Assembly (NCBI GenBank): GCA_964036315.1
Contig: OZ038485.1
Location: 75,374,460-75,438,459 of the forward strand
Source of the DNA: Acanthosepion esculentum
Lineage: Eukaryota > Mollusca > Cephalopoda > Sepiida > Sepiidae
DNA length: 64,000 nt
Reading direction: 5' to 3'
The notes beneath the pieces are model-generated. The model worked only from the letters and a program-made list of their open reading frames with translations, had not been told where the DNA came from and did no database searches. Below, piece after piece: positions 35,371 through 47,100 of the stretch. Position 1 is the stretch's first letter. Each line of letters begins with the position of its first letter. Made by a program: the position numbers and the translations under genes.

Positions 35371-35454
35371 CTAAGTGCAGGGTTCTTTGTTTTTGTGCAA
35401 ATCTTTATACCACTGGAACAGTTTGATATAATACTTATCCCACTTCCGTTTCAT
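35371..35454 (-). CDS. Candidate terminal coding exon of unknown gene (possibly an alternative APP 3' end)
   Basis: On the minus strand a pyrimidine-rich acceptor (TTTTTCTTTTTAG) is followed by 27 codons and TAG. The peptide begins MKRKWDKYYIKLF, continues QWYKDLHKNKE and ends PCT. Only phase 0 is open; the other two phases stop within seven codons. The peptide is rich in Trp/Tyr/Lys and less AT-biased than its surroundings. APP's penultimate exon also ends in phase 0 (…AED), so splicing to this exon instead of the transmembrane exon would keep frame and give a soluble product. Alternatives are the last exon of another minus-strand gene or chance. I do not recognise the sequence. Confidence 0.4.
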   Translation of the reverse strand: MKRKWDKYYIKLFQWYKDLHKNKEPCT

Positions 35455-36591
35455 CTAAAAAGAAAAATTTAATTAAAACATTGATATGCAATACCTTAAT
35501 CATACTAGAGGGTATGTTGGTAGCTGGCTTCATCATATTGCTGTTCTACTGATAATTTCTTTAATGAATAGAGTGTTCCCACATTATATTTTTTTAAATA
35601 TATATGTAAATATAAAAAAAGATTGAGAAAAAAAAAAAAAAGAAACTACACATTTAATAACATTAATGTTATATAGCTTTTGAAAAGAAAATATAGTAAG
35701 CAGATAAAGAAAATGAATAGACAGTTTTTGGCAGTGGAGAAAAAAAACAAAAACCAAAAAAAAACTTCTATAAATTTAGATTATCTCTGACCATAAGCAA
35801 GTTGAAAAAGGATAACATTTTAAAAAAATAAATAAAAGTAAAAATCAGAACTTAAAAGTAAATGATTTTTGTATGTTTCAATTTATTTTATTTTCAATTT
35901 TTGAAATTGTTTTTGTCAAGCTTTGACATGAAGGTATTCTCACCTTCTCTATCGGAGCACACATACACACACCTGTTCACTAACCTTACATTAGTAGGAA
36001 TAGTAGTAAAAGTGATGGCAAAGCTTGGGAACAGCATGAAAAATAAGTATTTCATAAGGTATGCACAAATTTACACAAATGGACAGTAGGAATTTAAGTA
36101 CAGAACAGTAGTGACATAATGACAAATGCCTTTTTTAGCTTCCAAGTGACCCACACATTTTCATATTTTATTTTTTCTGCAACAAAAAAAGAAAAAAGGA
36201 AAAAAAATTTTTTTTTTTTTTTTTTTTTAGAAGCTACTTAATTTATTAAAAGTTTATTTTGATAAAAGTTTTAAGGGATAAAGAAGAAGTAATATAAGAC
36301 ATTAGAAAAAAACCTTAACTTAAATGATGAAAAGAGTAATAGGGAGTTTTAAAAAATTCCTTATTGTTATAAAAGCAGGTTGAAAGGTAGGTGGGTTAGG
36401 TTGAGACCAGCAGACTATAATGAAGATTTACAGCAGTTTCTGACAAAAAAATTACAACTACATTTTTGCAAAGAAATATAAATATGTATTTAAACATGTA
36501 CATACTCAAATAAGAGAGGAGGAGCCATTACTTATTCTTAAAATTACTAATAAAATCTAAATTAGTATAATTTTAACTGAAAGGTTCAGAT

Positions 36592-36593
<2 letters not shown>

Positions 36594-36636
<43 letters not shown>
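36594..36636. repeat. (CA)n-(TA)n microsatellite
   Basis: Short CA run then TA tract. Confidence 0.9.
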
Positions 36637-36638
<2 letters not shown>

Positions 36639-37533
36639 CCCAACACATTTGGGAAACTTTTCTAAATAAATATTTAAATCTCCTCTCTGTGAGAGAAAGA
36701 TGGGATATATATTTATTACATACATACATACATTCGCAATATGAATGGCGACTAAAATGAATAGAAAGTCTTTTGCTATTAATTTGCCTGCCCTGATAAA
36801 TTATAAAATTTTTTTAAAATCCGCTTAAAAAGATTTATCATCCCTTAAACTCAAACTTACAGAGAACGAAGCAAGAACTCTATGTCAAATTAATTGAGAA
36901 AGACTGAAAGTATAAATATATAAAGGCTATTATTGTAAGCCCTAAGATACAAGCCGGCTGATATCATTACTTCAAACAGAGACAACCACTTGGGACAATT
37001 TTTAAAACTTTTATTTATATAAATTAAGCTTGATGGTGGGTTGAAATTTTTGTAACGCATTTTAAAGTACAGCACACCTGCTAAAATAAGGAAAATTAAA
37101 TTTTGGTCATGAGAAAGTAAAAGTAAAAAAGAAAAACTATTAGAAAACAGAATTTCTCAGAAAAATAATGTTACAGCCAAGGAAGAAAAAAGGTGGTGGG
37201 GGATTCTTTGATTCTTCCATATTTTTTTTGTATTTTTTATTTTATTTTTTAACAATAGAGAATCGGTGGGTAGATGATTTTTTTTTTTTATTATGTCCCT
37301 GACAGTAATATATACTTGTGTGTGTATGTGCATGTATTTGTAAGCCAAAACATCTCCTGTGAATGCAGTAAGTATTAAAAGAAGAAAAAAAAAAAAAAAA
37401 AAAAAAAATTATGTATTAGCTTTCCCATGTACGCGAGGAAAAAAAGATAGTATTAGTGGTTACATTACTCCAAAACTTTTACAGATTCAGGGTTAATTTT
37501 ATCTACACAAAAAGGCTTTACACACACAAACAC

Positions 37534-37535
<2 letters not shown>

Positions 37536-37581
<46 letters not shown>

Positions 37582-37628
37582 TACACACATGCACAAATGC
37601 CCAAGCACATACAGATCCATTCATAAAA

Positions 37629-37693
<65 letters not shown>
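37536..37693. repeat. GT/TA microsatellite cluster
   Basis: Two (GT)n-(TA)n blocks, about 37536-37576 and 37629-37693. The 96- and 84-residue frames across them are artefacts. Confidence 0.9.
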
Positions 37694-37699
<6 letters not shown>

Positions 37700-37835
37700 C
37701 ATACGTGTGTGTAGAGAGATTAGGTTTATTTTAGTGAGCATCCAGTGGTTACAACTCCCATGTTTTGGAGTACAGGCTATTTTTCTCATGATTTTTTCTT
37801 TTCAACACCGATTTTCTTTCTTATATTTAAAAATT

Positions 37836-37874
<39 letters not shown>

Positions 37875-37936
37875 CAAACTTAAAAAGGAAAAAAAAATAT
37901 ATGTATATAACCAAACTGCTGCATAACCGAGACCTT

Positions 37937-38191
37937 TTACTGATTCTGCATTTCAAAGTACTTGTATGTAGGATTTTCATATCCATTCATCTGCATGTTG
38001 GCCACATGGCGTTCCTCAGGTGAGGCTGCAGGATCAACTTCTACAAAACCATGGGTGACACGCTGTCTCTGTGTGCGTTTCTTTAGCATCACTACAGCAA
38101 CCACGATGATGATGAAGACAGCAACCCCACCAATGGCAATTCCAAGGACACTATTAGCATGACTATTAGCATACAAGTTGTCCAAAGAAAC
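37937..38191 (-). CDS. APP: APP last coding exon: transmembrane helix and cytoplasmic tail
   Basis: 84 codons plus TAA, entered in phase 0 after TTATTTAG. It holds the juxtamembrane VSLDNLYANSHANS, a ~24-residue helix (SVLGIAIGGVAVF…VVMLKK) that keeps the G-x3-G pattern of vertebrate APP, and the tail. The tail keeps VEVD (caspase-type site in vertebrates), a proline-directed SPEER (threonine in human), and GYENPTY (PTB-adaptor and endocytosis motif). The last residues MQNQ resemble human QMQN in reordered form. The intron upstream is 782 bp. Confidence 0.96.
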   Translation of the reverse strand, partial: VSLDNLYANSHANSVLGIAIGGVAVFIIIVVAVVMLKKRTQRQRVTHGFVEVDPAASPEERHVANMQMNGYENPTYKYFEMQNQ

Positions 38192-41100
38192 CTAAATAAA
38201 TAAATAAAGACTTGATAACATATTGAAAAAGAAACAATATATCAATAAAAAGTATATTCAAACATTAAACTTTAAATTGCTTAATTTTACCAACTTATGC
38301 AGTCAGTATATAAAAAAATGTTTTCATGAACAACAGCAATGTTAACATGTAAATGCTACATTTTCCCATATTCATATAAAATACAAATGCATAAGTACAA
38401 TGAAAAATCAGTTTTAAGCAGCTTCATGGTATGATGATATATAGCTAAACTCGTTGTAAACATTAAAAAACTTAGTTTTTCAAAGATTGAGATGTATGAA
38501 GACAAGATAGAAAATCAAGCTGATATCTTACATAATCACAAATACTTTATTTCTAAATAAAAATGATTATTATATGAGCATATGTCTATTTCCAGTTAGC
38601 TCAATACCTCTACTTGCAGAAAACTTTTTAATTCCATTAACTTATGAATATATAATATAAAGTATGTGAGTGAGATTTAATTTAGTTCAAGGTCACCAGT
38701 TAAAATTAATAGTTAACATGTACAATGATTCAAATACTGATTTTTTTATTTTGCTTATATTAAATTTGTAAATCATATAATACAAATAACTTTCTATGTT
38801 AACCTCTTATTGATGTTCCCACATTGTTTTTTTATTCTTCTACAACTAACCTGCAAACAGTTATCCCAATAAAGTTATTGAAAACTTATTGTGCTAAATT
38901 ACATTCCACCTGATAAAGCACGCATGGCTTTATTTTGAAAGTTTGTAATAAAGTAATATGTAATATTGCTTACATCTTCTGCAATCAAAGGTTGATGCTG
39001 TATATGAGCAATGTACTCCTTCTTGTGATGGTTGGGAAGGTCATGAATAGTTTGCTCCATATTGGCAGGGCGTTCATCCTCAAAAGTTTCAGAATCAAAT
39101 CCAGGAACTTTGATATCTTCTTGCTGTTCAGGGCGAGCTTCAGTAGGTTTCACTTTGTCAGCAGTTCCAGTTACTGCAGCTAAAAATAAAGAATTGGTTA
39201 ATATATTGGTATATATCTGCCCATCTAAAATGCTAAACTGTAGATAAAAAAAAGAAATGAAAGGACAAAGATATTGTTACTCAGATATTAAGAAATATAT
39301 CAAAAATAAATAAATGTAACTCTTGTAGTTAAATTGACTCTTGAGATAAACTAGATAATTGAAAAGTGAATTGTTGATAGCGTTTTACCTATTATGAAAT
39401 CTTTAAGTCCTTAAAGTAATATATTTTTAACATTGTCATGGTCTCATAACCAATCTTATGATTGGAATGTTATTCTCTCAACATTAAAAATTATACATGC
39501 CAACAGGTTATTAGAAGAAATTATTATTATACTGAAATCATTTTGTATTAACAAGTAGTTAAATGAACATGCCTTCATCCTCTTCAGAATAATCTTCAGA
39601 TTTTTGAGTTTCAACTGGAGTTTCCTTAGGAGTGGGTTCTTGACGAAGAAGCAATTTCATAGAATTGGCATTGATGTCCTTGTACTTAGCCATAAATTTG
39701 TCTACAAAAAAGATCATAAAAGCCACAAATAAAAGTTCTATTTTTCAGAAAAAAAACAAATTAAATAGCAAACAAAGGGATAATTATAATTTAAGAAAAT
39801 AATGTTTAAAAAGTGTTTGTAAATTTATCAAATTTAAAAAGCTATATAACATTTACAAGTTATTTTATTTGGAATAAATTACAACAGATGAAAAAATTAC
39901 CAATATTAGGACGGACTTGTTTCTCAATTTCTGGATCTCTCTTAAGCCATTCCAAAACTCTTGAGATACGGTCATCAATAAGGTTTAAGTGCTCAATGAC
40001 ACGGTCCTGGATATTGGTAGCATCTTCAGGATCAGTGTCACGAAGATGTTGGAAGTGATTGTAAGTGTGCATCTTATCCTTTTCTTCAACTTTGATGTAA
40101 GCAGTGGCAGCTTTTTCAATTTTGCTTTTCTGAAATATAAAAGAATTAATCTGAAAAAATAATCAAATAACCAAACAAAATATTTTAGTGAGTAAAGTAG
40201 CAAAACTTTAAAATTTATCTTTTTCAGTCAATGAATAAGATTTTTTTTTTTTATTTAATCTTTAAAAGTTTGCAAAATATGTAATGATAATCACAACTGC
40301 AATATAGTTTTAGTAACATTCCGGTTTTATTATTTCAAATTATAAAACATTTTTTTTTTAAATTATTATTCATGGAGAGTTTAAACAATTTCCTTGAAAA
40401 TTTTTTGTCATGTATTCCCAGCCCTCAAGTACCTTTGTACTCTGGAAGGTAGTTGAATCTTGCTTAGGAAGGGCATTCCTTCCCTTCTTCTACACATCAT
40501 GTCTCCTTCCTCTGTGTGTATATTTGAGATTGTCTTTTCCTGACCTCTGCACTTAATGAAATTTGCCAACACAACTTCATTGCTTGCTCAATCTTCCAAA
40601 ATCTATTAATATCTAGGTTTCGTCTGCTGAACAAATTATCTGTGCCCAGTTAAACATTTGGAATCTTTGCACCTTATCCTTCAGTATTGTTCCTTGTCTA
40701 GTCTTTTCTTTATGCAAACAATTAAAAAAGGCATTCAAACTTATGTGTGCACAATTTTTAATCGTTAGTGTTAAAATAAGAACTTAATATCATAGATTAT
40801 TCGGACTATTGTCCTCATCTTTGTCGCCATGTTTATTACAACGTTTCGGCCGTTGTACGCTCCGGCCTTCTTCAGGTGGTTGGAATGTCGAACTGAACCC
40901 TTTAGAAGGCCGGAGCGTACAACGGCCGAAACGTTGTAATAAACATGGCGACAAAGATGAGGTCAATAGTCCGAATGATGTACATAATACCTCATCTCAG
41001 AAATATAGACAGATATTAATATCATAGATCTCACTTGGAAATTGGGAGAGGAATAAGCATATTTTGATGAATTTCATGCTTTCTATGAGAGATCCAAAAC

Positions 41101-44100
41101 AAATTAAAAAAACTACAAGAATAGAAATAAATTAACAGATATTTCATAAGGAATTTTTTATTCCAACTTGATTGCAAATTGAAGATTATAGACTAGATTT
41201 GAACAGCTGCAGGAAAAAAAGAATCATTTTGTTGAATGTATTTTAACTATTGCACAGTTAGTAAGTTTCCTTAGAAGAAATTTCTCCCCTGAAAATTTCC
41301 TGGAGTGGAAATCTGCTTAAAAGTGTATATAAAAACTTTTGATTTTCAACAACTTTTGAGAAAAATGGGCAGGAAAATGTTTTTGGAAATTTTATCAATA
41401 AAATGTGGAAAGATTCTTACAAATTTTTATTCACACATTCAATATTTTTTCTTTTTTGAAAGATCGGTATTGATGTATAAAATATTCATTTTTCCAATTA
41501 TTTAATATTGAATCTTAAAATAAAATTCTTATGGTATTTCAACTTGCTTATATATACTAAACAAACACACACATACAAAGAGTGGTGAAAAGTTCTGAGC
41601 TGGGCCAAGCAAAAAAAAAAAAAAAAAAAAAAATTAGATTTTGAATTGTGCCACGCTGAACTTTTCAGCACCCTTATTTGTGTGCGCTTGTGTACTCACT
41701 TTGGGTGATTTAGCAAGAAGAGCATCTTGCAGTTTTTTCATCAATACTTGCTTCCTGTTGTTCAGCCAGCTCTGTATATGTTGCTGGTGAGTGTTAACCA
41801 ACTGTTTCTTCTCAGCAATCGATTCCTGCTCATAAGCACGGTAAATCCTTTGGTAGCGCTAGAAACATGGGAAAATATTTCAAGAAAAAACTGAATCAAT
41901 TTTTTTTTCAATAAAAAAAAAAAAAAAAAAAAAAAGTTACAAAATTATTCTGTAAATACGGAAATTGCACTTTTATGCATTTCAAATGTGTTTACCTAAT
42001 ATAAGGAACAAAAACAATTTAGTATTTTATTGTTCCAAATAAAAGTAGTGATAAATCTAAAAACTAAATAATACAAATTTATATCAATTTTTTTGAACTC
42101 AGAAGATTGCTTGAAAATTTCTCTTGAAAATATATTCCTCTTTTGAAACTAATTCAATCAATGTCATCTAGATTCCTTCCTAAAATCACTTATAATAGAT
42201 GCATAAAATTCAATATTTTCATTAGCTTAAATAAAAAAAAAAGTATCACCTCAGTAAGTTCCTTATTCAACTCTAAAGCCTTTTTAGGATCAGTTTTCTT
42301 CTTCTCAAGAACACTGTTACGAGCAGCTTTCCAGTCTTTCATCATCTGTAACATAAAAGAAAGGATGGTCTTGAAAGATTAAAAATGTGTGTTAGGTAGT
42401 GACTAATAAGGCACTTGATATATTTTGGGAGAAAGGAAAATAGGAAAGGTAAATGAAAAAGAAATTAGAATAGAAAAAGAAATTGTTTATACATAATATT
42501 TATGCAAAAATAACATTCAGTATGTTTAATTCTTTTGTTTACATATGAACCTGGATATAGATAGTGACTCAATGAGTGCCTGATATTGTCAAGAACAGTT
42601 AGGAATTAATTAAGGACTAACAAAAAAAAAGTTTAACAAGTAAATTTTCATCCAGGATCTGGCAATGAACATGAAATTATGCTAAAAGTTGCTTTAAAAC
42701 TGTATAAAGCTGGACAACTGTGATCAAGAGAAAATAATTTTAAAACATACTAATTCCTAAGCAGAAAAGAGAAATGTGAAGTGAATTAAATTTTTACCTT
42801 AGTATCTCTTTCATGCTGATATTTCTGCATGATTTTTTCAGCAGCCTTAAATCTCTCATGCTCATTGCTATATTTGCTCAGATATTTGCTGTCTCCTTTT
42901 AGGTAAGCTGTGTAATCATCAAGGCCATTTTCAGATTTGCCTGCAGTGGGTGGGGAGGATTTAGGAGCCTCTGTGCTTTTTTCAGTTTCTGGTGCTTGTT
43001 CTGGAATCAGAGAGACTGCAACTTAAACATTAAATGCCAACTTTCAATGCTGTAATTCAGTATAATTTTGAGAAATGTCGTTTTTTATCAATGAGGGAAT
43101 TAATTAACCAAAATGATGCCATGAAGGAAGAAAGTGAACTCAAGCACCAACCATTAGCACCAGCAGAAATTATGCCTCTTACATATCAGGTTCTATCAAA
43201 TAAATTTATATTTCTAACTTATTTCAGATAAAAATTAGTGTTAAAATTTCCTACTAAAACAACTGAGAAAAAAAAAAAGGAGAGAAAAAAAAAATAAATA
43301 AATAAAGTGACTCATTCATTATATACTTTCAACATTTCAGTTCTCAACCAATGGGGAAAATTCTAAAAGGTATAAAAACCTGATTTTATCACTTAATTTT
43401 GGTATGTAAAATTAAATATTATTTCTAATTAAATACTCATTAATTTTAAAAGGTTTAAAGTAAATTCAGGGCAACAATTTCCTATCTAGGTTAAATATTG
43501 GATTAGCCAAAGGATTTGTTTGGATTTTCTCATGAGATGGCATTAGGAATATTTAGTTTTAACTTTTTTATTTAAAAAAAAAAAAAAAAAGTTCTTTTCA
43601 TTATATTGGGACAACTGTTACATATATGTGCATTTAAAAAATATATCACAAAATGGCATATTTTTTCTTCATATAACATAGATAAAATAAGCCAAATTTT
43701 TGGCATATACTTTTTTTTATTTGTAAGATACAAATAAAAATTTATACAGCTTATGATGAAATTACTATAAATGATCAAAATGTGTAAAAAGTGTTTGCCA
43801 AATTTCATGCTGGAGATTTGGTTAATGATACACTGTTAGTGTAGACTAGGTGTATTCAAGTTAAAAGGAAAGCTTTGGAATTTATTAAATAGTCACCTTT
43901 GTCTAAAGATATTTTTCATGAAATTTAATACTTGTATAATGTTGTTCTACAACACCTGACCAATAGTCAACTTCCTCTTGTCTGACTCTTTACTCTACAC
44001 TTTATTTCTCCTAGAAACAACATATGCAAATATGTAAAATCCTATTTGTCAATCCCATTACATCCACCTGAACTGAAGAGGTTTATTGCCTTTTTTCTCC

Positions 44101-47100
44101 TCCCTCGAGGTTTACGTTCTTTTTAATGGAGATTTTGGTCTCATTTCATCTTCTTTCATGTCCGAGTCACTCCCACTATCATCCATAGAGTAATCTATTA
44201 CATTATCCTGATCTGAATAACTTATCCTTTATTTTTCATAAAGATCTTCCATCACATCTTCCTCTTCAATTCTGGGTTTTAATTAGGCTTTATCCTTTCT
44301 TTGATATAATGGTGGTGTTATGCCTCCTTTGCATGATGAAATTAGCCCTCTCAAAACTTGCTACTTTGTCTTTCTTATACCACATCTTTTCATTTGTTGA
44401 GTAAGACATTGTTAATGGAGATATTTGCCTTTCCATTAACACAGATGGGCTTTGCAATCTGTCTACATGTGGAATCATCCTATCACTAAGAGATAACCTT
44501 GGTAAGTAACTGTCTATAGTATCTCTACTTAGGGAAAATGCTTTCAATCCCATTTTTACTGTCTACACCATTCTTTCTGCAACCCCATTAGATTGTGGCA
44601 GCCAATCTGCCTCAACCAATTAGTTAAATCTTCACAAATTCTGGTGTTTTCTGATATCAATGTTTTAGGGACCCCATTTGTAAATAAAAAAAAAAAAATA
44701 GCACTCTTAATATTTCCTTTATTGTAGTTGTTTTTCTATCTTTAACAACTTCAGACCATCCAGAAAAAGAGTCTACTAAAATTAGAAATAATCCCATATC
44801 ATTAATGTGGAGACAAGCGCATGGTTCTGTTTGTTTAGGCTATGAGAGTATTCTCCTTTGTCAAAAATTCTTTATTTCTGCACATTTTGGGCATTTGCAT
44901 ACATATCTTTCTATATTGCGATAATACCCTGGCTACCATGCCTCCAATTTTAAATATCCCCTGTGTAGCTGTTATCCCACAATGTACCATGTACATCTTT
45001 TGCATCATGTACATCTTTTCTTACTGTTTCTGGTGGTACTATCACATCTCCATTGCATCTAACACCATTTTCCATTGTTAATTTATACCTTATTTATTTT
45101 ATAAGGTCTAAGAAACTGGTGGAGTAATTGTTCTAAAGCTTCAACTTTGGAACAATTACTCCACCAGTTTCTTATTCTCACGACAATCTTGCTTAATATC
45201 TGATCATGTAGAGTTCCCGATGCAAATCTTTGTAGATATACGTTAGTTTCAACCCAATGTAATATTTCTTCATCCAGGATTTCTCTTTTGATCCTTATTA
45301 AATTGTAACCTTGACAGCACATAGACATGTGGTATTGTATTTCCTTTTACATACTCAAAATCATGTCATTAATTTTAGTGTACACCTTATAATATATTGG
45401 AGAAGTAACTTTTGATAGCTCCTTTTTAGGGGTAAAAAGGAACTCTAGAGGTTTATGGTCCAATTTTGATAGGAACTTTGTACCTAATAAAAATTGCCAA
45501 GCTCTATCTGTGCTCCAGACCAATGCCTCTTTTTCAATATTTGAATAATTTATTTCTGCTGCCATCAATCTTATTGAAAGGTACATTATGGGATGGCCTT
45601 CTTGTGATAAAATTGCTGACAGCTCGCATCTGTAGTTAAAACCTCCTTTTTGGGATCAAAGATTTTTACAATGGGTTTTTCTGAGAGTATATTTTTTAAA
45701 TCCTCAAACACTAAGTTTTGCCTTTGAACCCATTTGAACTCACTATTCTTTTTATGCAGTTTAGCAAATAGTTCTATTAAGTCACTGTATTTTGGTAGGT
45801 ATCTATTATAAGGATTCTAATTCTTTTTTATTAGTAGGTATTTTCTGAAATTTTCTTAACTTTGAATCTGGTACCCTGAATATGATATTGTGCCTCAATC
45901 AAATTAACATTTGTCTGTTTATTGTCATCCCAGTATTTTTTTTTAACTTGTTTAACATGTTCTGTTTTTTGTTTTAATTTGTCTAATGGTGGAACTGAGG
46001 TAAATATCTTGATAAATAGTCAGGTTACTAATTTCGTCAGTTAACACCATTGCTCTCTGAAAAATGGCACTTGCTGTTTTCACTCCAAAGAGCATTCATA
46101 ATCCTATGGGGGTGTTTATTGTGGTAATTTCTTTGAACTGATCATCAATCTGTATGGATTCAAAATCTGCCTATAATCAAAATTATTGGCAGATTTTAAA
46201 TCAAGTTTTGCAAAAAAGTGTAATGACTGACAATTGATGGATAGGAGTTTCAATATTTGGAATAGAAAACAATCCAAATGTATTTTATGATTTTAAAATC
46301 ACGACATCTTAAGTTGCCATCTGAATTTTGCAAAGAGGCCCATTTACTGCTACCTGGAAGAACATGATCCAAAACTTTCTCCTCTACCATTTTCCTTAAC
46401 TTAGCAATTACCAAAAGGTAGAAAGTATATAAGTAATTTACAAGATTCAAAATAGGAGGTGGTACTATTTTCATTGAATTCCCTTTAACACTCCCCTTTT
46501 TCTGATTTTACATTATTGATTAAAATTTCAATATATTCACCTTTAGAAAATCTACCCCTAGTAGTCTATGAATTTTATTACATTTCACTACAGCAATGGG
46601 AATAATTTCAAATTAGTCACAGGTTTCAAAGTTCCATTAAAGTATCCAAAAGTTAAAAAAAAAAAAACCAAAAAAAAAAAAAAAAAAAAAAACCATCGAA
46701 TTGTCTCAATTTTGGATAACTTTTTCTCAATTTCGGTTTAACTATTTGTTTCCAAAAATTTCTTGGGATTACAGCGACCTTACTCTGCATATCCACTTGC
46801 ATCAGAAAAGTTATGCCATTTAATTTTTTCAAAAGAATTCTTTTCTTTAGGCCTTTGTATTGAAAAGCCATCATCAATTCTTTCTTTTTCCAATTTTTCT
46901 ATACTACCTTTTTAACTTTGCATACAGATCGAAAATGATTTTTGCTTCTGCAGTGAAGACACTTTTTTTAGTCAATTTCATGCTCATACTTACAGTATTT
47001 GCATTTCTTGTTTTTTTAATACTGTATGTTTCAACATTGTACTCAGTAGAATTATACTTTTTAATCAACTCCAGCTGTTATATAATTTCCACACATGCAA

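Larger units (their letters stand above)
33516..37936 (-). other. Putative APP 3' UTR / downstream region
   Basis: About 4.4 kb of A/T-rich sequence between the APP stop codon and the AATAAA at 33508-33513. It holds microsatellites (35123, 36600, 37540, 37640, 37840) and homopolymers, plus the candidate exon at 35371-35454. No other coding segment is recognised. Confidence 0.4.

Noticed and set aside
37499..37883. 96- and 84-residue frames near the APP 3' end
   Set aside because: GT/TA microsatellite translation; the APP exon nearby is in another frame.
44100..44300. APP acidic-domain exon
   Set aside because: Glu/Asp/Ser-rich minus-strand translation here sits at the end of the Gypsy pol, is interrupted by stops and is next to the LTR.
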